Assembly: GCF_014268815.2 (NCBI RefSeq)
Contig: NZ_JABWRE020000001.1
Span: 3,229,001 to 3,293,000, forward strand
Source of the DNA: Pseudomonas urmiensis
Lineage (GTDB): Bacteria > Pseudomonadota > Gammaproteobacteria > Pseudomonadales > Pseudomonadaceae
Reading direction: 5' to 3'
Length of the DNA: 64,000 bases
Under the pieces are notes generated by a model, which saw only the letters and a list, made by a program, of their open reading frames with translations, was not told where the DNA came from and searched no databases. Of this stretch, positions 19,951 to 29,639 are shown piece by piece. Made by a program: the position numbers and the translations under genes. Every line of letters begins with the position of its first letter. Position 1 is the first letter of the stretch.

Positions 19951-20556
19951 TCAGCGGCTCATGCCTAACAGACTACGAGCGTACTCGCGCATGGGGGCGG
20001 CGAGCAAATCCTGTGGGGCGTTGTCGTGGAACGTCAACAAACCGCCACGGCTCTTGATGCGGGCAGTGTCGACCAGATAGCGAGTGCTGGTCTCGATCAA
20101 CATCAGCTGGACCACGCCGGTATCCCAACCCAGGCGATCCACTGCCTGCTCGTCATACCATTGATCGCCATTGCCAATGCGGTCATCGGTGCGAGCGAAG
20201 CGGGTGTACAACACATAGTGCGCGCCCACCGAGCGCGCCTCGGCAATCGCCTCTTCCAAGCCAAGTGGGCCTTGGGCGCGACGCACCAGCGGGAAGTATT
20301 CGACGAAGCTCTTGAAGGCCTCTTCGGCCACCACATTCTGCCCTGGCACTGGGCCCTTGCCGGGTGGCACGAATGCGCCCTGGCCAATGAAGATGAATGA
20401 GTCGGGCTGCAAACGAATCGACAGGTTCCGCTGGGTATCACTGTGATCGAGCAACCCCGCATCGCTCATGTGATAACGGACACCTTCGCCCATATCGCTG
20501 ACATTCATGCAGCCGCCCAACGCCATCAGCGCCAGCAGCAAGACCAGGCTACGCAT
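19951..20556 (-). CDS. DUF4823-like outer-membrane lipoprotein
   Basis: 201 residues. The N-terminus MRSLVLLLALMALGGCMNVS is a lipoprotein signal with lipobox LGGC. After the cysteine there is M-N rather than aspartate, so outer-membrane sorting is expected. The remainder contains 'VAEEAFKSFVEYFPLVRRA' and 'GAHYVLYTRFARTDDRIG', seen in DUF4823 proteins. The function is unknown. Confidence 0.8.
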   Translation of the reverse strand: MRSLVLLLALMALGGCMNVSDMGEGVRYHMSDAGLLDHSDTQRNLSIRLQPDSFIFIGQGAFVPPGKGPVPGQNVVAEEAFKSFVEYFPLVRRAQGPLGLEEAIAEARSVGAHYVLYTRFARTDDRIGNGDQWYDEQAVDRLGWDTGVVQLMLIETSTRYLVDTARIKSRGGLLTFHDNAPQDLLAAPMREYARSLLGMSR

Positions 20557-20622
20557 CTTTCCTCCAGAAACCGGTGACGAAAAACCGGCGAATAGCCGCC
20601 AGATGCAGCTTTTGCGCCAGAG

Positions 20623-21606
20623 TCAGCCGCCGATCACCTTCATCACCGTCACACCCCCGGAAAACGCCATGTCCTGCTTGTCTGCCAGGGCCTTGACCAG
20701 CAAGCGCTGCAGGGCCGGCAGCGCTTGATGGCGCGGCTTGTCGAGCAGATCGCCGATGAAATGACGATTGCCCGAGGACAGGCAGCCATGCAGCCAGCCA
20801 GTGGAGGACAAGCGCAGGCGCGAGCAGGTACGGCAGAACGGCACGCTCTCGTTGGCGATCACTCCAAAATGGCCCCTGCCCGGGATCTGGTAGCGCAAGG
20901 CAGTGGCATCCAGGGCGGCACTGGCCTGCTGGTAGCCATAGGCCTGGCCAATCAGCGCCAGCAGCTGCTCCAGACTGACAAACTGCTGCAAGAAGGCATT
21001 GCCGTCACGCGCCAGGTGCCCCATACGCATCAGCTCGATGAAACGCAGCTCGTAACCCTGAGCCAGGCAGTATTCGAGCAACGGCAGCACCTGATCCAGG
21101 TTCTGCCCGCGCATGGGCACCATGTTGACCTTGATGCTCATGCCCGCCGCACGCGCCTGGGCCATGCCATCGAGAACACTGGCCAGATCACCGCCACGGG
21201 CAATCTGGCGGAAAGCGCCAGCATCCAGGGTGTCGAGGGAGACGTTCAAGCGGCGGATACCCGCCGCGCGCAGCAGCGGCAACTTGCGCGCAAGCAGCTG
21301 ACCATTGGTGGTCAGAGAGACATCCTGCAGGCCGAGCCCTGCCAGTGAATCCAGGAAGGCTTCCAGCCTCGGGCTGATCAGCGGTTCACCGCCGGTGATG
21401 CGCAGCCGCTCGATGCCTGCCGCCTCGACCAGATAGGCCACGCCTCGGGCCAGTGCCTGGCCGCTAAGCTCATCCTGCGCCGCCACCAGGCGCTTGCCGT
21501 CGGGCACGCAATAGGTACAGGCGTAATTGCAGGCAGCCGTAAGACTGACCCGCAGGTTGCGAAAGCGCCTGCCTTGACGATCGACGATCATGGATGACTC
21601 CGACAT
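20623..21606 (-). CDS. moaA: moaA, GTP 3',8-cyclase (molybdenum cofactor synthesis)
   Basis: Up to 327 residues; an ATG at 21591 (MIVDRQGRRFRNLRVSL) is an alternative start. Radical-SAM motif 'CNYACTYC' (C-x3-C-x2-C) lies near the N-terminus and 'ITGGEPLI' follows. The second [4Fe-4S] site is 'PFCRTCSRLRLSSTGWLHGC'. The protein ends VIGG, the conserved C-terminal double glycine of MoaA. It converts GTP to 3',8-cH2GTP with MoaC. No other moa gene is next to it, so it may be one of two copies. Confidence 0.93.
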   Translation of the reverse strand: MSESSMIVDRQGRRFRNLRVSLTAACNYACTYCVPDGKRLVAAQDELSGQALARGVAYLVEAAGIERLRITGGEPLISPRLEAFLDSLAGLGLQDVSLTTNGQLLARKLPLLRAAGIRRLNVSLDTLDAGAFRQIARGGDLASVLDGMAQARAAGMSIKVNMVPMRGQNLDQVLPLLEYCLAQGYELRFIELMRMGHLARDGNAFLQQFVSLEQLLALIGQAYGYQQASAALDATALRYQIPGRGHFGVIANESVPFCRTCSRLRLSSTGWLHGCLSSGNRHFIGDLLDKPRHQALPALQRLLVKALADKQDMAFSGGVTVMKVIGG

Positions 21607-21697
21607 GGAAGAATGGGGCGTGCAAAACCTGACTCATAAATCAGGTTTTTGCAAGCCTCCCTATCGGAGCGCGCCGGACGGATGCCGGCAAAGGCCT

Positions 21698-22333
21698 TCA
21701 GCTGGCCGGTTCTGGGTCGCGCTTACGCTTGTTGCCCATCCGCACACCGATGTCCATCAGGAACTGGAAGAAGCCTTCCTGATCTTCCAGGACATTGCTC
21801 CAGAACGGCGAGTGATACAGCGCCACGGCGCCGTGGACCAAGGCCCAGGCGGCGCAGTAATGGAAGTACGGCGGTACGTCTTCAAGCTTGCCTTCGCTGA
21901 TGCGGCCCTTGATCAGCTGGGTCAGGCGGTCGAAGTTGGACGCGCGGATGCGGTGCAACTCCTCGACCATTTCCGGCACCTGGTTGCCCTTGACCACCTT
22001 TTCTTCCAGACGGTCGAACAAACGGTAGCGCTGCGGATCACGCATGCGAAACTCGAAATAGGCACGCGACAGGGCCTCTTTGTCGCGGTCGACATCGGCC
22101 GAATGCAACAAGCCGTTCAAATCGCGCTCGTAATCGAGCATCAGGCGCAGGTAGATCTCTGCCTTGGATTTGAAGTGTTTGTAGATCGTGCCTTTGCCGA
22201 TACCCACGGCGTCGGCGATCATCTCGACGGTGACGCTGTCTTCACCCTGTTCGAGGAACAGCCTGAGGGCGGTATCGAGGATCTCTTGTTCGCGGCGGCG
22301 AAACTCACGGACCTTACGAGGTTCTTTCTGCAT
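21698..22333 (-). CDS. TetR-family regulator
   Basis: 211 residues from MQKEPRKVREFRRREQEIL. The helix-turn-helix is 'ILDTALRLFLEQGEDSVTVE' then 'IADAVGIGKGTIYKHFKSKA'. The C-terminal half carries the basic 'RYRLFDRLEEKVVKGNQVP' of pseudomonad regulators of this type. It is divergent from the class V aminotransferase gene with about 70 bp between starts and may control it. No strong ribosome site is seen, so the start is provisional. Confidence 0.88.
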   Translation of the reverse strand: MQKEPRKVREFRRREQEILDTALRLFLEQGEDSVTVEMIADAVGIGKGTIYKHFKSKAEIYLRLMLDYERDLNGLLHSADVDRDKEALSRAYFEFRMRDPQRYRLFDRLEEKVVKGNQVPEMVEELHRIRASNFDRLTQLIKGRISEGKLEDVPPYFHYCAAWALVHGAVALYHSPFWSNVLEDQEGFFQFLMDIGVRMGNKRKRDPEPAS

Positions 22334-22405
22334 AGGAAGGACTGGTTGACAATCGAAGCCGATTATTATGCCTAACTTGCAGGAAATTGCACGGATCATC
22401 CAACC

Positions 22406-23539
22406 ATGTCTATGTTTCACGATGAGTTCGAGCAGGCCCCGGGCCTGTGCTATCTGAACCATGCTGCCGTGGCGCCGTGGCCTAGACGTAGTGCCGATGC
22501 GGTGGCGCGCTTCGCCCACGACAACGTTTGCCTAGGGGCCAGCGAGTACCCGCAGTGGCTGGCTACCGAGCGGCGCTTGCGCCAGCGCCTGGCGCGGATG
22601 ATCAATGCCCCAAGCTCAGGCGATATCGCGCTGGTGAAGAATACTTCCGAGGCGCTCTCGCTGGTGGCATTCGGCCTCGACTGGCAGGTGGGCGATCAGG
22701 TGGTGATCAGCGACGAAGAGTTCCCTTCCAACCGAATCGTCTGGCAAGCCCTGGCCGATCAGGGCGTGCAGGTGATTCAGGTAAGCCTCGCTGGCGACGA
22801 GCCAGAAACGGCGCTGCTGGCCGCTTGCACTGAGCACACCCGCCTGCTGGCGGTCAGCGCGGTACAGTTCGCCAGCGGCTTGCGCCTGGACTTGGCCCGC
22901 CTGGGACAGGCCTGCCAGCTACGTGGCGTGCTGTTCTGCGTCGATGCCATCCAGCAGATCGGCGCCCTGCCCTTCGATGTGCAGCATTATCAATGCGACT
23001 TTGCCATGGCTGATGGCCATAAATGGATGCTCGGGCCTGAGGGGCTCGGGGTGTTCTACTGCCGCGCGGCGCTGCGACCACGCCTCAAGCTGCACGCCTA
23101 TGGCTGGCACATGCTGGAACATCTAGGCGATTTCGAGCGTGAACACTGGCAAATTGCCCGCAGCGCACGCCGGTTCGAGTGCGGCAGCCCGAACATGCTC
23201 GGTGCCTGTGCGCTGGACGCTAGCCTGTCGCTGCTTGAGGAAGTGGGCATGGACAGCGTTGCACAGCAGCTACAGCGGCGCATCGAGCAATTGCTCGAGG
23301 GGCTTTCGGCTATCCCAGGGGTAATGTTGCTTAGCCCGCGTGAGCCAGGACGCCGGGGCGGCATCGTGACGTTCGCTATTGACGGGCATGACAGTGGCTG
23401 GGTGTTCCAGCAGCTGAGCGAGCAACGCGTGATCTGTGCAAAACGCGGCGGCGGTGTGCGCTTATCACCGCACTTCTACACCTCAGAGTGGATCATCGAC
23501 GAAACACTTCGACATATTCGGCGAATTGCCATGCACTGA
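22406..23539 (+). CDS. class V aminotransferase-fold PLP enzyme
   Basis: 377 residues of the cysteine desulfurase/isopenicillin-N epimerase fold. 'YLNHAAVAPWP' is the N-terminal substrate loop, 'LVKNTSEALSLVAFGLDW' the PLP phosphate site, 'CVDAIQQIGALPFDVQ' the cofactor aspartate and 'MADGHKWMLGPEGLGVFYC' the PLP lysine. The active-site cysteine of a true cysteine desulfurase is not evident. The substrate is unknown. Confidence 0.88.
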   Translation: MSMFHDEFEQAPGLCYLNHAAVAPWPRRSADAVARFAHDNVCLGASEYPQWLATERRLRQRLARMINAPSSGDIALVKNTSEALSLVAFGLDWQVGDQVVISDEEFPSNRIVWQALADQGVQVIQVSLAGDEPETALLAACTEHTRLLAVSAVQFASGLRLDLARLGQACQLRGVLFCVDAIQQIGALPFDVQHYQCDFAMADGHKWMLGPEGLGVFYCRAALRPRLKLHAYGWHMLEHLGDFEREHWQIARSARRFECGSPNMLGACALDASLSLLEEVGMDSVAQQLQRRIEQLLEGLSAIPGVMLLSPREPGRRGGIVTFAIDGHDSGWVFQQLSEQRVICAKRGGGVRLSPHFYTSEWIIDETLRHIRRIAMH

Positions 23540-23713
23540 ATGCGCTATGGATCCCGCACGTATTCCAAATCTGTTTAAAAAACGACCAGCTGTCGCTGGC
23601 ACTGCGCCAAACCTGACCAATACTTGAAGTGTTGGCGCGGCGCATCCCCCCAAGTGGCGCGCCGATAAAGGTGCTCAGGGACCGCGTACCTTTGTTTTAC
23701 TCCTAATGGTCTT

Positions 23714-23750
23714 AACCCGGATTCCCCCCCCAGAACCCGGGTTTTTTTTG
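23714..23750 (+). terminator. terminator downstream of the class V aminotransferase
   Basis: AACCCGG and CCGGGTT form the stem and TTTTTTT follows. The 175 bp between the gene and the stem hold nothing I recognise. Confidence 0.85.
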
Positions 23751-23802
23751 GGCTGTTTAAAGGGAGGATGGGCAGGTGCTGCTGTGCAGTGTTTGGTCTG
23801 GC

Positions 23803-23860
23803 CTCATCGCAGGCAAGCCCGCTCCTACAGGGTTAGCGATAACCGCTCGACCCGCGATAA
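23803..23860. repeat. REP-type unit near the tatD 3' end
   Basis: 'ATCGCAGGCAAGCCCGCTCC' followed by a degenerate partner; last core REP before the island. Confidence 0.6.
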
Positions 23861-23872
23861 CGGCCGCAGGAA

Positions 23873-24655
23873 TCACGCAACCCGGGCTAACGGGAACAAC
23901 CGCTTGAAGTTGCCCGTGGTCTGCTCAGCCAACTGCTCATAGCTGACACCGCGCAGCGAGGCGATGTACTCAGCCACTTCACGCACGTACTGTGGCAGAT
24001 TCGGCTTGCCGCGGTGGGGAATCGGCGCCAGATAGGGCGAATCGGTTTCCACCAGCAGACGATCAGCCGGCACCTGGCGAGCCACCTCACGCAGGGCATC
24101 GGCATTGCGGAAGGTGACGATGCCGGACAACGAGATGTAGTAACCCAGGTCCAACGCGGCCTTGGCCATCTCCCAGTCTTCGGTGAAGCAGTGCAGCACG
24201 CCGGCTTGCGGCAGATTGACCTCGCGCAGCAATGCCAAGGTGTCAGCCCGTGCCGCGCGGGTGTGGACGATCACCGGCTTGCCGGTCTGGCGCGACGCTT
24301 CCAGGTGCAGGCGGAAAGACGCCTGCTGCAACTCAGCGGCCTCAGGCTCGTAGTGATAATCCAGGCCAGTTTCGCCGATCGCCACTACGTGCGGGTGCGC
24401 CAGCTCCTTGAGCAACCAGTCAAGCGCAGGCGTCTCGCCCGGCGCCAGATCGAGCGGATGGATTCCCACCGAACAATCGACGTCGGCATATTGCTCACTG
24501 AGCGCCTTCACTGCCCCAGCGTTATCAGCGCTGACACCAATGCACAGAAAGTGGCCCACGCCGCGCTCACGGGCAGCTTGCAGGGCGGCATCGAGCGAGC
24601 CCTGATGGGCGCTGAGGTCAAGACGGTCGAGGTGGCAATGGGAATCTACGAGCAT
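23873..24655 (-). CDS. tatD: TatD-family metal-dependent hydrolase
   Basis: 260 residues from MLVDSHCHLDRLDLSAHQGS, the usual TatD start. Metal ligands are visible in 'DSHCHLD', 'IGETGLDYHYEPE', 'PVIVHTRAA', 'HCFTEDW' and 'ETDSPYLAP'. Family members are 3'-5' DNA/RNA exonucleases, cytosolic. It lies 35 bp downstream of holB on the same strand. In P. aeruginosa a pilZ gene sits between holB and tatD; none is seen here. Confidence 0.92.
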   Translation of the reverse strand: MLVDSHCHLDRLDLSAHQGSLDAALQAARERGVGHFLCIGVSADNAGAVKALSEQYADVDCSVGIHPLDLAPGETPALDWLLKELAHPHVVAIGETGLDYHYEPEAAELQQASFRLHLEASRQTGKPVIVHTRAARADTLALLREVNLPQAGVLHCFTEDWEMAKAALDLGYYISLSGIVTFRNADALREVARQVPADRLLVETDSPYLAPIPHRGKPNLPQYVREVAEYIASLRGVSYEQLAEQTTGNFKRLFPLARVA

Positions 24656-24690
24656 GGGAGCACGACACACAAAAAGAAATCTAAGAAAAA

Positions 24691-26075
<1,385 letters not shown>

Positions 26076-26122
26076 AGAAAAAAGGTCATAAAACCTAGAG
26101 AATACAGGCATTTGGAGCGGGT

Positions 26123-26947
26123 ATGAGAACCATCATTGGTTTGGCTGCGTTGGCGCGGAGCGGTAAAGACACAGTTGCTTCGATGCTGCTCAAGCATGAA
26201 AACGTCGCTGCCTTCGCTCTCGCTGACCCTTTGAAATCCGGCTGCCAAGCGCTGTTCGGCCTTAGCCATGATGAAGCCTGGAGCGATGCTATAAAGGAAG
26301 AGGTCATCGACCTGTGGTCTCTTTCACCCCGCCTGATGTTCCAGATGCTGGGCACCGAGTGGATGCGGCATCATAACCCAGAGCACTGGCTTATGCGCGC
26401 GGATAAGCAATTGAACCATCCGCACACCGACCTCACCCCTCCCCCCACCGACGAGCACCTCTCCCACCCGGAAGCGCCAATTCGTCTCACCACGCAGGCT
26501 TTCTTCGGCTTCACGAACGCCCAGACCTGGGAGCCCTCCGAGCAAGGTGCAGTGGACCAATACTGGTCCATCACACCTAACGAAGCATTCAAGCTGATTA
26601 AAAACCTTACCCTCCAATATTTTCCAAACTACACGGATGTCAGAGCCAAACGCCCGGTGGGACCGCTTGAAACCAAACAGCTGAGTTTAGAAGGTAAGTC
26701 TGTATTCATTATCAAAGATATCAGGTATGAAAATGAGGCTGACTTCTGGCGTTCTCATCACGGAGTTATCTGGCACATCCAAAGGAAGGATGCTTTGAAA
26801 GTAGCCTCTCACTCCTCCGAGGAAGGGGTTCAGCAAAAGCCTCTTGATCTCCTGATAGTGAATGATGCCACCCTGGAAGAGCTTCAAGCAAAAGTCGACC
26901 ACGCCTGGCTCGAAACATTGGCCCGCACAGGCGTCTTCACTCAGTAG
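26123..26947 (+). CDS. T4 gp1-like deoxynucleoside monophosphate kinase
   Basis: 274 residues; the start is preceded by GGAG. P-loop 'ARSGKDT' (residues 11-17), then 'FALADPLKSG', 'LMFQMLGTEWMR', 'IIKDIRYENEADF' and 'LLIVNDATLEELQAKV' parallel T4 gene 1 protein (RSGKDT, LAGPIK, LMQALGTD, PDTR, ITNDGSLEEL). T4 gp1 phosphorylates dTMP, dGMP and hydroxymethyl-dCMP. Standing 114 bp inside an element that destroys tmk, it is inferred to supply dTMP kinase activity. Residues about 45-90 and 130-175 look like an internal duplication (LFGLSHDEAW / FFGFTNAQTW), which makes it longer than T4 gp1. Confidence 0.88.
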   Translation: MRTIIGLAALARSGKDTVASMLLKHENVAAFALADPLKSGCQALFGLSHDEAWSDAIKEEVIDLWSLSPRLMFQMLGTEWMRHHNPEHWLMRADKQLNHPHTDLTPPPTDEHLSHPEAPIRLTTQAFFGFTNAQTWEPSEQGAVDQYWSITPNEAFKLIKNLTLQYFPNYTDVRAKRPVGPLETKQLSLEGKSVFIIKDIRYENEADFWRSHHGVIWHIQRKDALKVASHSSEEGVQQKPLDLLIVNDATLEELQAKVDHAWLETLARTGVFTQ

Positions 26948-27461
26948 TTTGCCTAAGCGCTGATGCGAGCAACGGAGAAAGCAGATACCACGCCGCCGAT
27001 CATGCCTCACAATCCAACGCCAATCAGGGCTTGCAAGCGATCAAGCTTTGCCAAGCCCTGATCTATGCATCGTCCTCGCTAGGCCACCTTCAATTCGCCT
27101 GTTCGCGCTACCCCCCTTGTCTTAAACTGTTCCCGATCACTTGTGATTACCAATCACGCAGTTCTCTAAACAATGACAACCAAGCAGCCCCAACCAAATC
27201 CCAACTAAGCCTTCCTTCAGACGCTCTTGCTACGACAATGTGATTGACACTAGCAAAAGCAAAGCGATATTAAGTTCCGCACGCATCGGAAGATGCACCC
27301 CTTGGAACCGATCAGTATTCAGCCAAAAACGAGACAAAACAAAAAAACACTTGATTTTCACGCAACACTTGATGATAGACTGAAATAACTATTCACAAGG
27401 TTGACAACGCGTGGCTCGATCAATGGCCAAGGTTTCACCGCAGCCATGAAAGAGCTTTGCT
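26948..27461. other. gap before the recombinase operon, no gene seen
   Basis: 514 bp without a convincing reading frame. It becomes AT-rich toward 27300-27400 and probably carries the promoter of the recombinase operon, but I cannot fix a -35/-10 pair. Confidence 0.5.
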
Positions 27462-29639
27462 ATGGAAATAGAATTTGCAACAACTGAAGTAGAGACCCTC
27501 AAGGGCCGGGTCATATCTTGCAATTACCTTGAACACCCAGGGTTCTCCAAAGAGAAAAACCTCTGCCAAACCCTGCACTACGTCTTTATTCAGTACTGCC
27601 CTACCGTCTCTCACGCGAATGGCTACTTACTGCGCTCCGGACTGAATGCGTGGCTTGACTATGCATCCTCATACGATCAGAAAAATCCTGAGGCTCTGCG
27701 ACTGAGTCAGTACACCGACATCTCAGTGTCCGTATTCTCGGGTTTTGTTAGCTACTTGAATCGCAATGAGCTTCCACTTAGCTACGCCGAAAAATTGCGA
27801 GCAGCTTTGTCAGTGGTGGCAAAGAACACAGGAAAAATACCAAAGCTAATTCTACCGCCAGTTAAGACAAAAAAAGATACGCCCACCGAGCCGCTCACTG
27901 ACGAAGCTTACGATCAACTGACTAAGGCCTTGCAAAATCACACGGAAAAGCTTTATCAAAAGCTGGATCTCCGGAAAAAGCTTGAATCAGTACAGCCTTA
28001 TACATACGAGGAGCTTTGCGCAGCTACAAAGCCCTGCTATAGCCGGGAGAATATTTTTCGTTGGCACCAATACAACACGGATTGCGAAATCAAGGTCCAT
28101 GGTGACACGTTGCGTAATCGGCTGAGCATGTGTGATGACGCAGAGCTTCTAGCTTTGTCCGAGCTTGATAGGCCATTGCGCCCTTTCCGTGAATTTTACA
28201 AAGCTAATGCCAAGCCATTTTTGCTTAAGGTGCCCATTGACCCTTTCGAAGGCGTAGGAATTTTTACTTGGAAACCAGATGATCTCCGCGCCCTAAAGAC
28301 CATTATTGAGGACGGCTATCCATTCTCAGTATCTTTGAATGAGCTTAATGATAAATACTCCCGATCAGCCCTGCTAAATTTCTCAGAGTCATGCACCAAC
28401 TCTGTAAAAATTCTTCTCTACAGATACACCCACGCCAACAGAGCCGACATGAATAAAATTACTTCATGGGATGAGCTGCTGGCTATGTACTACCCAACAG
28501 GCGTCGATATGACTGCACTGGTCATGTTCATGATGATTCAGTCAGGGTGGAATAAAGAAATCGTACTATCTGTTGATCCAGATAATTGTGAGCACGTGCT
28601 TTCCGGCGCCGTGAACAATAATCTCCGGATGCTGTTTGGTGAAAAAGATAAATCCCAAAGCAACGGCAAGAACTATGAGGATCCTGCGCAGATCCCAGCA
28701 ACAAGCGATTCCGCTGATCCTTACTCAGTTTACAATCTGATTCATCTGGCAAAGGCGCTCTCCGAGCCACTTGTGGGGCACGAATTCGATGTCGAAACTT
28801 CGCTTGAAAATGGAGATAGCCTGAGCAAGCTGTTTCTGTTCCTGAGGGCTTGGGGAGACTTCAAGTCAACTGGTGGCCGACACGGTTCGATTTCTTACCC
28901 GAAGTCCTACCACACGGCCGCCAAACAGTTCTTCGACCTGCACCCGATCTATGAGAACGGTCGGAGGTTTGTGGCCGCAAAGGACATCGCCCGCCGCCTC
29001 AGGCCTACGTGGAGCCTGCATAAGCGCCGGACAGACCCGCTGAGCATTGTTTCCCTCCAAATGGGCCACGCCCAACAGCGAACCACGGACATTCATTACG
29101 ACAGCTCCGGGGAGGCTATGCAGCGCCGCAGGCTCGAACTGAGATCTGCTCTTGAAGAAATCATGGATCTCTTGCGTGCTCGCAAATTCGAAGGTTTGTT
29201 GGGGAAACGAGCAAGTGAATTGACCAATGTAATCCCGCGCTTTTTCCACATACCTGGACATACCGCGCCTCTCTGGGGATGCATGGATCAAACCGCACCT
29301 AGCTGGCCAGGTGCTGATCGCCAACTGAGGGAAGGCCAAAAATGCTTTGCCATCGAAAAATGCCTCGGCTGCGACAAGGTTTGGGTCACAACTGACAGCC
29401 TGCCCTATCTACATGAGCGGCTGAGTCATATTGAACAAGATCTTTACGATCGCGATGAATCTGGTTTTACCAGACGACTAAACATTGAAAAGGAAATCAT
29501 TGAATTCCTTTTCGAAAGCTGGGACGACCAAGATGCAGTCTTAGACGCGCTTCGGTTCCAGCGCAGACAGAAGAAAAGCTTGCTGCCTCGCGACATGGCA
29601 GCTTTGAGGATGATTTTTGAAGAGGAAGAAGCGCAATGA
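27462..29639 (+). CDS. large tyrosine-recombinase-fold protein, degenerate active site
   Basis: 725 residues. The C-terminal third has the DNA-breaking-rejoining layout: 'MMIQSGWNKEIVLSVD' stands where box I should carry its arginine (W363-N364-K365), then 'ARRLRPTW' and 'LQMGHAQQRTTDIHYDS' with H536 and a candidate nucleophile Y546. The first catalytic arginine therefore seems absent, as in other large non-canonical integrases. A Cys pair 'CFAIEKCLGC' late in the protein may bind zinc. It is the first of four overlapping genes (ATGA with the next) and probably works as an obligate partner of the other recombinases. Confidence 0.8.
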   Translation: MEIEFATTEVETLKGRVISCNYLEHPGFSKEKNLCQTLHYVFIQYCPTVSHANGYLLRSGLNAWLDYASSYDQKNPEALRLSQYTDISVSVFSGFVSYLNRNELPLSYAEKLRAALSVVAKNTGKIPKLILPPVKTKKDTPTEPLTDEAYDQLTKALQNHTEKLYQKLDLRKKLESVQPYTYEELCAATKPCYSRENIFRWHQYNTDCEIKVHGDTLRNRLSMCDDAELLALSELDRPLRPFREFYKANAKPFLLKVPIDPFEGVGIFTWKPDDLRALKTIIEDGYPFSVSLNELNDKYSRSALLNFSESCTNSVKILLYRYTHANRADMNKITSWDELLAMYYPTGVDMTALVMFMMIQSGWNKEIVLSVDPDNCEHVLSGAVNNNLRMLFGEKDKSQSNGKNYEDPAQIPATSDSADPYSVYNLIHLAKALSEPLVGHEFDVETSLENGDSLSKLFLFLRAWGDFKSTGGRHGSISYPKSYHTAAKQFFDLHPIYENGRRFVAAKDIARRLRPTWSLHKRRTDPLSIVSLQMGHAQQRTTDIHYDSSGEAMQRRRLELRSALEEIMDLLRARKFEGLLGKRASELTNVIPRFFHIPGHTAPLWGCMDQTAPSWPGADRQLREGQKCFAIEKCLGCDKVWVTTDSLPYLHERLSHIEQDLYDRDESGFTRRLNIEKEIIEFLFESWDDQDAVLDALRFQRRQKKSLLPRDMAALRMIFEEEEAQ

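Noticed and set aside
22406..23539. Cysteine desulfurase (IscS/SufS) for the class V enzyme
   Set aside because: The PLP lysine is present but the mobile-loop active-site cysteine and Fe-S neighbours are not seen.
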